Shown: positions 51,645 through 60,693, counted from the first letter of the stretch. The stretch: DNA of 64,000 nt from Roseomonas populi (GCF_024594815.1 NZ_JANJOU010000016.1:94836-158835), one strand, 5' to 3'. The notes: generated from the letters alone by a model not told the origin. A program made the numbers and translations.

Positions 51645-52394
51645 TCAGACCGCCAGGTAGCCGCCATCGACCACCAGCGTGCTGCCGGTGACGTAGCTGG
51701 ACATGTCGGAGGCGAGGAAGACAACGGGCCCGACCAGCTCCTCCGGCTCCCCGTAGCGGCGCATGGGGATGCGGGCGAGGAAGCGGTCGGATCGTTCGGG
51801 GTTGAGGCGCGTGGCCTCCGTCATGCGGGTGGCGAAGGTGCCGGGCGCGATGGCGTTCACCCGCACCCCGTCCGGCGCGAGTTCCTGCGCCAGGGCCTGT
51901 GTCAGGGCGCGGACCCCTGCCTTGGAGACGGGGTAGCTGACCGAGGTATTGGTGGAGACGAAGGAGGCGATGGAGGCGATGTTGACCACCCTCCCCCGGC
52001 TGCGCCGCAGCGCCGGCAGGAAGGCGCGGGTGACGTTCATCGTGCCGCGCAGGTTGATATCCATGGCGGCGTCCCAGGCGCGGTCCAGCGCATCGTCATC
52101 AACCGAGTGGCGCGGGCAGACGCCAGCATTATTCACCAGCACGGAGAGGTCGCCCATCTCCGCTTCCAGTTGCGCCGCCAAGGTGCGGCAGCCCTCCAGG
52201 TCCGTGACATCCAGAGAATAGGCCGTTGCCTGCCCACCCGCCTGCTGGATGCGCGCGGCGGTCCCGCCCGCCATCGCGGCGTCTATGTCCGTCACGGCCA
52301 CGCGCGCGCCCTGTTGCGCCAGGCCGAGTGCCATGGCCGCGCCATTGCCTTGGCCGGCCCCGGTGACGAGCGCGATCTGTCCTGGAAGCAGCAT
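51645..52394 (-). CDS. SDR family oxidoreductase
   Basis: 249 residues. Cofactor motif TGAGQGNGAAMA, acidic VTDIDA (NAD preferred), NNAG, catalytic Ser in IASIAS, Tyr/Lys in YPVSKAG, and the terminal VVDGGYLAV. First gene of the operon with EthD, OYE and FAD dehydrogenase genes (five-base gap to the next), divergent from the branched-chain-type transporter operon. It likely oxidises a hydroxyl to a ketone as the first step on the imported compound. Confidence 0.93.
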   Translation of the reverse strand: MLLPGQIALVTGAGQGNGAAMALGLAQQGARVAVTDIDAAMAGGTAARIQQAGGQATAYSLDVTDLEGCRTLAAQLEAEMGDLSVLVNNAGVCPRHSVDDDALDRAWDAAMDINLRGTMNVTRAFLPALRRSRGRVVNIASIASFVSTNTSVSYPVSKAGVRALTQALAQELAPDGVRVNAIAPGTFATRMTEATRLNPERSDRFLARIPMRRYGEPEELVGPVVFLASDMSSYVTGSTLVVDGGYLAV

Positions 52395-52703
52395 GCCGGG
52401 CGTCCCTTCCCTGCCGCAGCGCGCCCAAGGCGCGCGCAGGCTGGCCCCTCATCGCGGGGGCTCTTCCGAAAAGGGACCACGCGGCGAAACCATTCGCAAG
52501 GGACAAAATATCTCCGCCAAGCCGTTTTGTTCATTGCAGATCACTTCGGCGGCACTTAGCCTCCTGCTCAATGCCGGGCGCCAAGACCGGGCAATGGGTT
52601 CGGGAGAGGACGGGTCGCTATGGCGCGGTCCGGCCAGTGTTCGTCCTCTCTTCCGAGAGCTCCGCCCCCAAAGGGGCCAAGAGAGGCAAGGGAAGAGGAA
52701 ACG
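52395..52703. other. Divergent promoter region between SDR and ABC transporter operons
   Basis: About 310 bases separating two divergent operons, so it must contain both promoters. A loose dyad ACAAAA (52503-52508) / TTTTGT (52525-52530) is the only symmetry I note, in the most AT-rich part. No strong -35/-10 pair or protein-coding frame is convincing. GGAAGAGGAA precedes the transporter gene ATG. Confidence 0.4.
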
Positions 52704-53924
52704 ATGACGCGATACCAACCCACCCGCCGGGATCTCGGGCGTGGCGCGCTCGGCGCACTGCTGGCTGCGCCCGCGCTGAGCGGCCGCGCCCTGGCGCAGG
52801 GCCAGCCGATCAAGCTGGGCTTCAACGGCGACCTTGCCGCCTCGCCCTCTGCCCAGTCCGGTCGCGCCGCCGTGGTGGGCATCGAGGCCGCGATCGAGGA
52901 CGTGAACAAGGAGGGAGGCGTGCTCGGCCGCCCGCTCTCGCTCACCATCCGCGACGACCTCTCGCAGCCGCCGAAGTCGATCCAGAACATGAGCGACCTG
53001 ATCGACAACGAGCGGGTGGTGGCGGTGCTCGGCCCGACGAATTCCGGCAATGCGCTGGCCTGGCGGCACATCCCCAACCAGAAACGCATCCCCGTGATGG
53101 GCTGCATCGGATCGGCAACCGACATCACCAAGCCGATGCGGGAAGGCGCGGACAACTACATGTTCCGCGTGGGCAGCGTGGACCGCACCCAGGTCGTGAC
53201 CATCATGGGCTACGCGAAGAAGAGCCCGCGCACCGGCAAGATCGGCTTCCTGACGGAGACGACCGGCTACGGCCAGGGCGGGCTGAAGGACCTGCAGGAG
53301 GTAGCCACGGCCCAGGGCATGACGGCGGTGGCGAACGAGAAGTTCAACGTCAACGACACGGACATGACCTCCCAGCTCGCCAAGCTGCGGGCGGCGGGGG
53401 TGGAGACGGCGCTGGTCTGGGCGCAGGGCACGCCGATCGGCCAGCTCATGCGCAGCATGGAGAAGATCAACTACTTCCCGATCGTGCTGACGAGCTGGGC
53501 GGCGGACAACCTCAGCTTCATCAACGCCGCCGGCCCGCATCTGGCCGAGAAGCCGATCTTCCTCCGAACGGTGTCGGAGGACCGCACGCCCCAACAGCAG
53601 GCCTTCTTCGCCCGCATTCGCCCGAGAATCGACGCGGATTCCGCCTTCTCCTTCGCCGTGCACGGCTATGACGGCACGATGCTCCTGGCCCGCGCCATTG
53701 GGCAGGCCGGGCGCACGGACGGGCCCGCGGTGAAGGAGGCGCTGGAGGATCTGCGCGGCACACTGCAGGGCTACGCCAAGATCTACGAGAAGCCCTTCAG
53801 CAAGACCGAGCACGACGCGCTTGGCGCCGCGGACCAGCGCTGGACGTGCTGGCGGGAGGCCAAGCTGGCCGCCTACTCGGACGACGTGGTCCGAGGCCTG
53901 CGGCCCGAGGACTTCAAGGGCTGA
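52704..53924 (+). CDS. Branched-chain amino acid-type ABC transporter substrate-binding protein
   Basis: 406 residues from ATG with GGAAGAGGAA upstream. A twin-arginine-type signal (PTRRDLGRGAL...ALAQG) precedes a mature LivJ/K-like fold starting IKLGFNGDLAAS, with GVLGRPLSLTIRDD and VVAVLGPTNSGNALA. Family members bind amino acids, aromatic acids, amides or steroids. The adjacent SDR/EthD/OYE/FAD genes suggest a cyclic compound rather than leucine. A 10-base-pair hairpin follows the stop. Confidence 0.93.
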   Translation: MTRYQPTRRDLGRGALGALLAAPALSGRALAQGQPIKLGFNGDLAASPSAQSGRAAVVGIEAAIEDVNKEGGVLGRPLSLTIRDDLSQPPKSIQNMSDLIDNERVVAVLGPTNSGNALAWRHIPNQKRIPVMGCIGSATDITKPMREGADNYMFRVGSVDRTQVVTIMGYAKKSPRTGKIGFLTETTGYGQGGLKDLQEVATAQGMTAVANEKFNVNDTDMTSQLAKLRAAGVETALVWAQGTPIGQLMRSMEKINYFPIVLTSWAADNLSFINAAGPHLAEKPIFLRTVSEDRTPQQQAFFARIRPRIDADSAFSFAVHGYDGTMLLARAIGQAGRTDGPAVKEALEDLRGTLQGYAKIYEKPFSKTEHDALGAADQRWTCWREAKLAAYSDDVVRGLRPEDFKG

Positions 53925-53932
53925 CCGGCCAA

Positions 53933-53957
53933 CCGGCCCCGCATGGGGCGGGGCCGG
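53933..53957 (+). promoter_or_regulatory. Intercistronic hairpin after binding-protein gene
   Basis: CCGGCCCCGC (53933-53942) pairs perfectly with GCGGGGCCGG (53948-53957) around a 5-base loop. There is no T-run, so it is a likely mRNA stabiliser or partial attenuator giving more binding protein than permease, a known arrangement in ABC operons. Confidence 0.6.
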
Positions 53958-53986
53958 ACCTTTCACCGGCCAGGAGGAGCGCGCCC

Positions 53987-54916
53987 GTGCTGGAGACCAT
54001 GCTGCAGGCCCTGGTGAGCGGGCTGGCGATCGGGGGTGTTTATGCCCTGATCGCGCTCAGCTTCAGCATCACCTTCACGACCACCCGCACGCTGAACTTC
54101 GCCCAGGGCGAGTTCATCGGCGTGGGCGCCTTCCTCGGCGTGACGGTGCTCTATGCCCTGTCCTCGGGTGGGGAGGGCGGCAGCTTCGCCGCCCTCTCAT
54201 CCGCCGCCTCGGCAGGATTCCGTTACCCCGTCGCGGCGATCGCCGTGGGGGCGGCGCTCGGCACCCTCGGGCTGCTGCTGTTCCTGGCGGCGGTCCGTCC
54301 CTTCGCGGGGAAGCCCGGCATGTCCTGGGTTATGAGCACGATCGGCTTCGGCATCATCCTCCAGTCCCTCGGCCTCGCCGTCTGGGGCCCGGCGCCGGTG
54401 AACATGCCCTCCCCCTTCGGCGACGACGTGATCCGCCTGGGCGGCGCCGGCGTCCGGCCGCAGGAAATGGCGGTGCTGGCCGTCGCCGTGCTGCTGATGC
54501 TCGGCTTCGACCTCGTCATGCGCCGCACGCGGCTGGGCAAGGCGATGCGGGCCGTGGCGTATGATCCGAACGTGGCGGCGCTGATGGGCATCAATGTCAC
54601 GGCCATCATGCTCGGCGCCTTTGCCATGTCGTCGGCGCTGGCCGGGGTCGGCGGCGTGTTGGTGGCGCCCATCGCCTCTGCCTCCCTCTTTATGGGGGTG
54701 GGCATCGCGCTGAAGGCCTTCTCGGGCGCCATCCTCGGGGGCCTGGACAACCCGCGCGGCTGCATTTTCGGCGGCTTCGCCCTCGGCCTCATGGAATCCG
54801 GCGTCGCGCTCTGGCAGGCCCAGTGGCGCGAGATCGCGGTCTTCCTCCTCATCATCCTCGTCCTGGCCATCCGCCCCAACGGGCTGTTCGGCCGGCGCGC
54901 GCTGGACAAGGTGTGA
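53987..54916 (+). CDS. Branched-chain amino acid-type ABC permease (LivH type)
   Basis: 309 residues from GTG 53987, which has AGGAGG nine bases upstream; ATG 53999 is too far from it. Multi-span permease with GLAIGGVYALIALSFSITF at the N-terminus, TLNFAQGEFIGVGAF (the LivH loop), MRAVAYDPNVAALMGIN (coupling helix) and a C-terminal RPNGLFG. Pairs with the LivM part of the next gene. Confidence 0.93.
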   Translation: MLETMLQALVSGLAIGGVYALIALSFSITFTTTRTLNFAQGEFIGVGAFLGVTVLYALSSGGEGGSFAALSSAASAGFRYPVAAIAVGAALGTLGLLLFLAAVRPFAGKPGMSWVMSTIGFGIILQSLGLAVWGPAPVNMPSPFGDDVIRLGGAGVRPQEMAVLAVAVLLMLGFDLVMRRTRLGKAMRAVAYDPNVAALMGINVTAIMLGAFAMSSALAGVGGVLVAPIASASLFMGVGIALKAFSGAILGGLDNPRGCIFGGFALGLMESGVALWQAQWREIAVFLLIILVLAIRPNGLFGRRALDKV

Positions 54917-54921
54917 CGCGC

Positions 54922-56727
54922 ATGCGCCATGCTCTCATTGCCGTCCTCGTCGCGGGCGTTGCGGCAATCGTCGCCGGGGTCGTCACGAACGACTTCTATC
55001 TCCGCATCCTCTTCAACATCGGCATCTACTTCCTCTGCGCCTCTGGGATGAACGTGCTGCTGGGCTTTGCCGGGCAGAAGTCGCTCGGCCAGGCCGGGCT
55101 CTTTGCCGCAGGCGCCTATGGCGCTGCGCTGCTCACCACCTCCGCCTGGGATCTCGGGCCATGGACGGCGCTGGTCCTCTCCACCGTCATCGCGGCGCTC
55201 TGTGGCGTGCTGATCGCGGCGCCGTCCCTCCGCGTGCGCGGCCCCAGCCTGGCGATGGTGACGCTCGCCTTCGGCATCGTGGTAGAGAAGGTCGTGACGG
55301 AAGCCGAGGTGTTCGGCGGCGCCATGGGCATCTACGCCATCAAGCCCCTCACCTTTGCCGGCGAGCCGCTGGACATGACGGGGTGGGTCTGGCTGGTGAT
55401 CGCGCTCGGCCTTGTCCTGCACCTGCTGCTGCGGAACCTGCTCACGGGGCGCTACGGCCGCGCCTTCCTTTCCCTGCAGGCGGACGAGGTGGCGTCAGGG
55501 GCCGTCGGCGTCGCGGTACATCGCTACAAGGTGCTGGCCTTCGTGATCGCGGCCGCAAGCTGCGGGCTGGCCGGGGCGCTGGTTGCGCAGCAGAACCAGT
55601 ATATCAACTCCGACTTTATCACCTTCAATCTCTCGATCTTCATTCTGCTGCTCGTCCTTTTCGGCGGTGCGGGATCGCTGGCCGGGCCCGTCCTCGGCGC
55701 CGTGACGCTGACGGTGATCAGCGCCATGGTGGCGCGCTGGGCCTGGATCGAGCACTTCGTCCAGGGCGCCCTTCTCCTCTTCGCCCTCTACGTCATGCCC
55801 AAAGGCTTGGCCGGCGTACTGGGCGGCCTGTTCCGCGCGCGGCGCGATGCCGCGCCGCGGCGGGCGGAAGCGCCGGCCGCGGATGCGCGCCTGCCGCTGC
55901 GCGAGGCGCCGGCGATGGCAGGGCCGCTGCTCTCGGCCGAGGGCCTGAACAAAGCCTATGGCGGCGTGCGCCCGGCGCGCGACGTGTCCGCGTGTCTCAC
56001 CCCCGGCGATATCCACGCGCTGATCGGCCCCAACGGCGCGGGGAAGAGCACGCTGATCAACATGCTCTCCGGCGTGGTGCGGCCCGATTCCGGGCGCACT
56101 CTCTTCCGGGGAGAGGCTCTGGGCCGGGCGGCGCCGCACGCGGTCTGCCGGCGTGGCATCGCGCGCACCTTCCAAAACCTGCGGCTGTTCCGGGACCTCT
56201 CCGTGCGGGACAACGTGCTGCTCGGCCAGCACGCGCGGATGCGGAACGGCTTTCTCTCGTCCCTCCTCGGGCTGCCGCTCGCCTGGCGGGAGGAGCGGGC
56301 GGCCGAGGCGCGGGTGGCGGAGATCCTGCGCTTCCTCGGGCTGTCCGGGCTCGCGGACCAGCCCGCCGGCGCCTTGCCCTACGGCCTGCAGCGCCGCGTG
56401 GAGCTGGCCCGCGCCCTGGCGACGGAGCCGCACCTCCTGTTGCTGGACGAGCCCGCGGCGGGGCTGAACCCGCAGGAGACGGCGGAGCTGGGCCAGATCC
56501 TCCTCCGCATCCGCGATCAGGGCGTCACCATGCTGCTGGTGGAGCACCACATGGATCTCGTCATGGCCATTTCCGACCATGTGATCGTGCTGGACTACGG
56601 CGCGGTCATCGCGGAGGGCGCGCCGGCCGTGGTGCAGGCCGACCCCCGAGTCATGGCCGCCTATCTCGGAACTGATGAGGTGGAGCCCGAGGAGGAGGCC
56701 GAGGGCCGAGTGGCGGTGAGGGCGTGA
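54922..56727 (+). CDS. LivM-LivG fusion: branched-chain amino acid-type permease and ATPase in one chain
   Basis: 601 residues. Residues 1-305 are a LivM-like permease (GMNVLLGFAGQKSLGQAGLFAAGAYGAAL, quoted in part; AVGVAVHRYKVLAFVIAAASCG). A linker of about 30 charged residues follows (RARRDAAPRRAEAPAAD). Residues about 335-595 are a LivG ATPase: Walker A GPNGAGKS, Q-loop TFQNLRLF, signature variant LPYGLQRR, Walker B LLLDEPAAGLN, switch VEHHMD. Fused forms occur in several proteobacteria. The stop overlaps the next gene's GTG. Confidence 0.93.
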   Translation: MRHALIAVLVAGVAAIVAGVVTNDFYLRILFNIGIYFLCASGMNVLLGFAGQKSLGQAGLFAAGAYGAALLTTSAWDLGPWTALVLSTVIAALCGVLIAAPSLRVRGPSLAMVTLAFGIVVEKVVTEAEVFGGAMGIYAIKPLTFAGEPLDMTGWVWLVIALGLVLHLLLRNLLTGRYGRAFLSLQADEVASGAVGVAVHRYKVLAFVIAAASCGLAGALVAQQNQYINSDFITFNLSIFILLLVLFGGAGSLAGPVLGAVTLTVISAMVARWAWIEHFVQGALLLFALYVMPKGLAGVLGGLFRARRDAAPRRAEAPAADARLPLREAPAMAGPLLSAEGLNKAYGGVRPARDVSACLTPGDIHALIGPNGAGKSTLINMLSGVVRPDSGRTLFRGEALGRAAPHAVCRRGIARTFQNLRLFRDLSVRDNVLLGQHARMRNGFLSSLLGLPLAWREERAAEARVAEILRFLGLSGLADQPAGALPYGLQRRVELARALATEPHLLLLDEPAAGLNPQETAELGQILLRIRDQGVTMLLVEHHMDLVMAISDHVIVLDYGAVIAEGAPAVVQADPRVMAAYLGTDEVEPEEEAEGRVAVRA

Positions 56728-57446
56728 GCGCGATGCTGGAGGTGGAAGGTGCCTGCATCGGCTACGGGCCGATCCAGGCGGTCAGCGACGTCTCGATCCG
56801 CGTGGAGAGGGGGCAGGTGGTCGCCATCGTCGGCGCCAACGGCGCGGGCAAGACGACGCTGATGAAGGCCGTCGCTGGGCTGCTGCCCTTATCCGCCGGG
56901 CGGGTCCTTTTCGAGGGGCGGGAGATCACGGCAATGCCGCCGCACCGCCGGGTGGGCGTTGGCATCGCCCTCTCGCCGGAGGGGCGCCAAGTTTTTCCGG
57001 ACCAGAGCGTGCGCGACAACCTCGAACTCGGTGGCTGGTCGCGCGACCTCTCCCCTTCCGCAATGGAGGCCGCGATCGAGGCGCAGTACGCCCTGTTTCC
57101 CCGGCTGCGCGAGCGACAGGACCAGATGGCCGTCACCCTCTCCGGTGGGGAGCAGCAGATGCTCGCCATCGCCCGCGCCCTGATGGGCGAACCGCGCCTG
57201 CTGCTTTTGGACGAGCCCTCGCTTGGCCTGGCGCCGCTCGTGATCCGGGAGATCTTCGGCATCATCCGGGATCTGCGCGCGCGCGGTATCACCGTGCTGC
57301 TGGTTGAGCAGATGGCGAACCTGGCGCTCGGCGTCGCGGACCAAGCCTATGTGCTGGAGACCGGCCGCGTCACCCTGTCCGGGACCGGCGCAGCGCTTCT
57401 GCAGCATCCGCAGGTGCGCGCGGCCTACCTCGGCGCGGGACATTGA
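56724..57446 (+). CDS. Branched-chain amino acid-type ABC ATPase (LivF type)
   Basis: 240 residues from GTG overlapping the upstream stop (GTGA); ATG 56733 is an alternative. Walker A GANGAGKT, signature LSGGEQQM, Walker B LLLDEPSLGLAP, switch VEQMANLAL. It completes the five-component importer. Its last 77 bases lie opposite the end of the convergent IclR gene. Confidence 0.93.
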   Translation: MSAMLEVEGACIGYGPIQAVSDVSIRVERGQVVAIVGANGAGKTTLMKAVAGLLPLSAGRVLFEGREITAMPPHRRVGVGIALSPEGRQVFPDQSVRDNLELGGWSRDLSPSAMEAAIEAQYALFPRLRERQDQMAVTLSGGEQQMLAIARALMGEPRLLLLDEPSLGLAPLVIREIFGIIRDLRARGITVLLVEQMANLALGVADQAYVLETGRVTLSGTGAALLQHPQVRAAYLGAGH

Positions 57447-58242
57447 CCGGGGCCGCGCGCTCCGGATTCTGGTAACCCAGTTCGGAGGAGAGGCGGCGCG
57501 AGAGGGCGAGCACGGCGACCGCCTGCGCGCTCTCCGGCCCGCAATCCAGCGTGCCCTCGTTGCCGATCGCCGTGATCGCCAGCTGCATTTGCCCGGTATG
57601 GTCGAAGACCGGTGCACTGATGGCGTTGATCCCGGGCACCGGTACGCCCTCTGTCGTGGAGTAGCCGAGGGCGCGGATGGCGGCGATGTCGCGCTCCAGC
57701 CGCGCCTCCGACGTAGCGCGGCCGACCTTCCGCTCGGCCCCGCCCGTGCCGCGCAGTTCTTCCTCCAGCAACGGGCGGATCTGGGCGGCGGGCATGAAGG
57801 CCGCGAAGAGCTGGCCGGTCGCCGTGCCGGTGATGGTGTAAACGGATCCTGCCCGCAGGTTCACGTGGATGGCGCGGCTGGATTCCTGCACCTGGATGAT
57901 GGTGGGACCGTGAGTGCCCCAGACGGCGATGGTGACCATCAGCCCCATCTCCGCCGCGAACTCAGCCGCGGCCTTGCTGGCCATGTGCAGCGGATCGGCG
58001 CTGCGCATGCGGACCAGCCCGATTTCCAGTGCAAAGGGGCCGAGCGCGTAGCGCCCGCTCACCTCGTCCTGCTCGACCAAGCCGATCTTGCGGAAGCTGA
58101 GGAGATAGGCGTGCGCCTGGGCCGGGGTGAGTCCCGCAGCCCCGGCCAAGTCGCGCAGCATGGCGGGCTGGCCGACACCCACCAGCGCGCGCAGCAGCCG
58201 GCCGCCGACCTCGATGGACTGAACGCCCCGCCCTTCCACCAT
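57370..58242 (-). CDS. IclR family transcriptional regulator
   Basis: 290 residues from the ATG giving MVEGRGVQSIEVGGRLLRAL; a longer in-frame start adds a low-complexity arginine/proline stretch. HTH in MLRDLAGAAGLTPAQAHAYLLSF; effector domain with VYTITGTATGQLFAAFMP and GINAISAPVFDHTGQMQLAI. The last ~25 residues (PRRGRPRAPADAAEALRR) are a basic tail encoded opposite the LivF 3' end. It is the likely regulator of the transporter and SDR-FAD operons. Confidence 0.9.
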   Translation of the reverse strand: MVEGRGVQSIEVGGRLLRALVGVGQPAMLRDLAGAAGLTPAQAHAYLLSFRKIGLVEQDEVSGRYALGPFALEIGLVRMRSADPLHMASKAAAEFAAEMGLMVTIAVWGTHGPTIIQVQESSRAIHVNLRAGSVYTITGTATGQLFAAFMPAAQIRPLLEEELRGTGGAERKVGRATSEARLERDIAAIRALGYSTTEGVPVPGINAISAPVFDHTGQMQLAITAIGNEGTLDCGPESAQAVAVLALSRRLSSELGYQNPERAAPVNVPRRGRPRAPADAAEALRRSRTG

Positions 58243-58586
58243 CGCCTGACCTCCATGTCCGGGAAGAACCGACCGTCCGGCGCCTGCGACCGCATGGCCC
58301 AACTCTGCCCGGCGGATCCTGGGCACCGTCGGAACCCGGCTGGCTGAGATCGGCCGCCTTACGCGATTCTCACGCTCCAGGCGAGTACCGTGGCGCCGGC
58401 GTTGCTGGGCGCGCCCGGCACTGGCCAATGCCTGCAACACGCGACGATCAGCAGGACGCGCCGGCTCGCAAGGTTCAGGAAAAACCGGTCGCACCGGGAC
58501 AATACGGGTTAGCACGGCCGTTCACGTCGAAGCTGCGGCTTGGATTGCATTCTCCTCCACGCGAGGCGCCGTGCACGGCGGTCTCT

Positions 58587-58618
58587 TTACCGCTAGGGCG
58601 GTAAGGCCAGGGCGGTAA
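58587..58618. repeat. Three GCGGTAA heptamers, one inverted
   Basis: TTACCGC (58587-58593), GCGGTAA (58598-58604) and GCGGTAA (58612-58618). The first two form a hairpin-capable dyad with a 4-base centre. They lie in the 480-base gap between the IclR start and the helicase gene, about 110-140 bases before the helicase. The same heptamer is at the promoter of the hybrid kinase. The rest of this gap holds nothing I recognise. Confidence 0.55.
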
Positions 58619-58724
58619 GACAGACTCGCGCGGCGGTGATGATGCGCTGAGGCACTTCATGGCTGGACACGGGAATCAAGAGGAATCAGGGTGGTAGGCC
58701 CCTTCCCTATCCCCGGGTGCCAGC

Positions 58725-60626
58725 CTGCAACGACCTCTCCGCTCCCATCAGCGCCAGCTCGCGGCCGTGGTCCAGGCGATCGCGGCCGGCGAGACGGAGG
58801 CGCGCGACATCCTCGCCGCCGTCACGCCGGGCGGGGGCAAGTCGCTCCTGCCCGTGCTCGCCGCCTCGGCCCTGATCGCCTCCGGCCATGTCGAGCGCAT
58901 CTGCTGGATCGTGCCGCGCGACAGCCTGCGGCTGCAGGCCGAGGAGGCCTTCGCGGACCCGGCCTGGCGCGTGGCGCTTGGCCATTCCCTCGGCGTTCGT
59001 GCCGCCGACAACGCGCCCGATCCCTGCCGCGGGCTGGCGGGCTATGTCACCACCTACCAGGCCGTTGCCGCGGCGCCGGATCTGCACCTGGCCGAGTTCC
59101 GGCGCCACCGCACGCTCCTCGTCATCGACGAGATGCACCACCTGCCCTCCCTCGCAGAGACCGATCCGGTCGCCGCCGCCCAGGCCGAGGCGGCGGGCGA
59201 GGACCAGGCGAGCGCCTGGTCGCGCGCCATCCTGCCGCTGCTCGAGACCTCGGCCGTGCGGCTGCTGCTCTCGGGCACGTTGGAGCGCGCGGATGGGCGC
59301 GGCATCCTCTGGCTGCCCTACCGCCGCGGGCCGCGGGCGCGCACGCGAGAGGTGGAGCTCGACGCCGAGGGCTGGGCGGTGGTCGGCTACTCCCGCGCCC
59401 AGGCCCTGGCCGAGAAGGCGGTGCTGCCCGTGACCTTCGGCGCGCTGGACGGCGAGGCGAGCTGGCGCGAGGAGGAGGTGGAGGTCGGGCCGCACCGCCT
59501 CTCCGCCCCCTTCCCGTCCGAGACCACCCGCCCTGCCCTCTTCACGGCGCTCCGCACCGGCTTCGCGGAAGCCTTGCTGCGCGAGGCATTCGTCGCAATC
59601 CGCGACCTGCGCGCCAGGCGCCGCGAGGCGCGCGGCCTGCCGGTCGGCGCCACTGCCCGGGGGTTGGGCAAGCTGCTGGTGGTGGCGCCCGATCAGAGCG
59701 CGGCGAAGCACTACCTTGAGGTCCTTCGCCGCTGGATCCCCGCCGCTCAGGCCGAGGATGTTGCCCAGCTCGCCACCTCCGACACGCCCCGCGCGCACGA
59801 GGTGCTCGCCGCCTTTCGGCTGCGGCCCGAGCCTTCGGTCCTCGTCACCGTTGCCATGGCCTATGAGGGGCTGGACGCGCCGGAGGTCGCTGTCGTCGCC
59901 GCGCTGACCCACATCCGCTCGCGCCCCTGGCTGGAGCAGATGGTGGCGCGCGCCACGCGTGTGGACCCGCATGCCGGTGGGTACGAGGCGCAGCGCGCGC
60001 TGGTGTTCCACCCCGACGACCCCTTGTTCGGAGGGTTTCGGCGCAGGATGGAAACGGAGCAGGGAACCCTCGCCCGGCGTCCGAAGGAGGTGCGGCGCCA
60101 GCCCCCCCTCCCCCTCTGGCTGCTGGATCAGCTGCCGCCGGCGAAGGAGGGCATCACCCCCCTCTCCTCCAACGCGCTCGCCATGCGCTTCGACACGCTC
60201 CGGCCCGGGCCGGAACTGGCGATGCATCGTCCCGAGAACGAGGAGGTGCAAGGGGAGATGCTGGAGGTGCCGTCCGCTGCGGAGCGCCGTCTGCGGACGC
60301 GCCTTGGAGAGATGGTCGCGATCCAGGCGGTGGAGGACGAGGCGGGCCGGGCGGGTCCGCGGGCCGGCGTCGCGGGCCCTGGACTCTACCACCGCTACAA
60401 CGCGTGCCTGAAGCGCGTGATGGGCGACAAGAGTCGGGCGCAGATGACTCTGGCCGAGCTCCAGGCCGCGATCGGCTGGTTGGAGCGCAACCGGCTGCAG
60501 GATCACCTGCACTTGCTGGACGACGATCCGCGCTACGCCTGGTCCGTCCGCAAGCGAGGGGAGTGGAAGCCGCCGATCGGCAGGCCGGATCGTCGGTCGG
60601 AGGCTCCAGGGAGGGGGATGGGCTGA
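58725..60626 (+). CDS. Superfamily II DEAD/DEAH-type helicase
   Basis: An open frame from after the stop at 58695. Domain homology begins before the first GTG (58767): the codons encode PLRSHQRQLAAVVQAI, a motif seen at the N-terminus of DExH helicases, so the start is upstream, possibly a CTG at 58725, or the 5' end carries a small frameshift. From the GTG numbering: Walker A PGGGKS (21-26), DEMHH (121-125), LLLSGT (about 167-172) and motif VI QMVARATR (about 391). The C-terminal ~200 residues are unassigned. Predicted cytoplasmic ATPase, next to the replication origin; a role in plasmid maintenance or a defence-like function is possible. Confidence 0.75.
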   Translation: MQRPLRSHQRQLAAVVQAIAAGETEARDILAAVTPGGGKSLLPVLAASALIASGHVERICWIVPRDSLRLQAEEAFADPAWRVALGHSLGVRAADNAPDPCRGLAGYVTTYQAVAAAPDLHLAEFRRHRTLLVIDEMHHLPSLAETDPVAAAQAEAAGEDQASAWSRAILPLLETSAVRLLLSGTLERADGRGILWLPYRRGPRARTREVELDAEGWAVVGYSRAQALAEKAVLPVTFGALDGEASWREEEVEVGPHRLSAPFPSETTRPALFTALRTGFAEALLREAFVAIRDLRARRREARGLPVGATARGLGKLLVVAPDQSAAKHYLEVLRRWIPAAQAEDVAQLATSDTPRAHEVLAAFRLRPEPSVLVTVAMAYEGLDAPEVAVVAALTHIRSRPWLEQMVARATRVDPHAGGYEAQRALVFHPDDPLFGGFRRRMETEQGTLARRPKEVRRQPPLPLWLLDQLPPAKEGITPLSSNALAMRFDTLRPGPELAMHRPENEEVQGEMLEVPSAAERRLRTRLGEMVAIQAVEDEAGRAGPRAGVAGPGLYHRYNACLKRVMGDKSRAQMTLAELQAAIGWLERNRLQDHLHLLDDDPRYAWSVRKRGEWKPPIGRPDRRSEAPGRGMG

Positions 60627-60693
60627 TGCCTTGCCGTCCCGACCGCCATCGCCGTCAACGGCTTGGAGAGCCCTCGGCCCGGGGCCTCTACGC

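Noticed and set aside
52503..52530. ACAAAA/TTTTGT dyad as an operator in the SDR/transporter divergent region
   Set aside because: Short arms with a long spacer in an AT-rich patch; likely chance.
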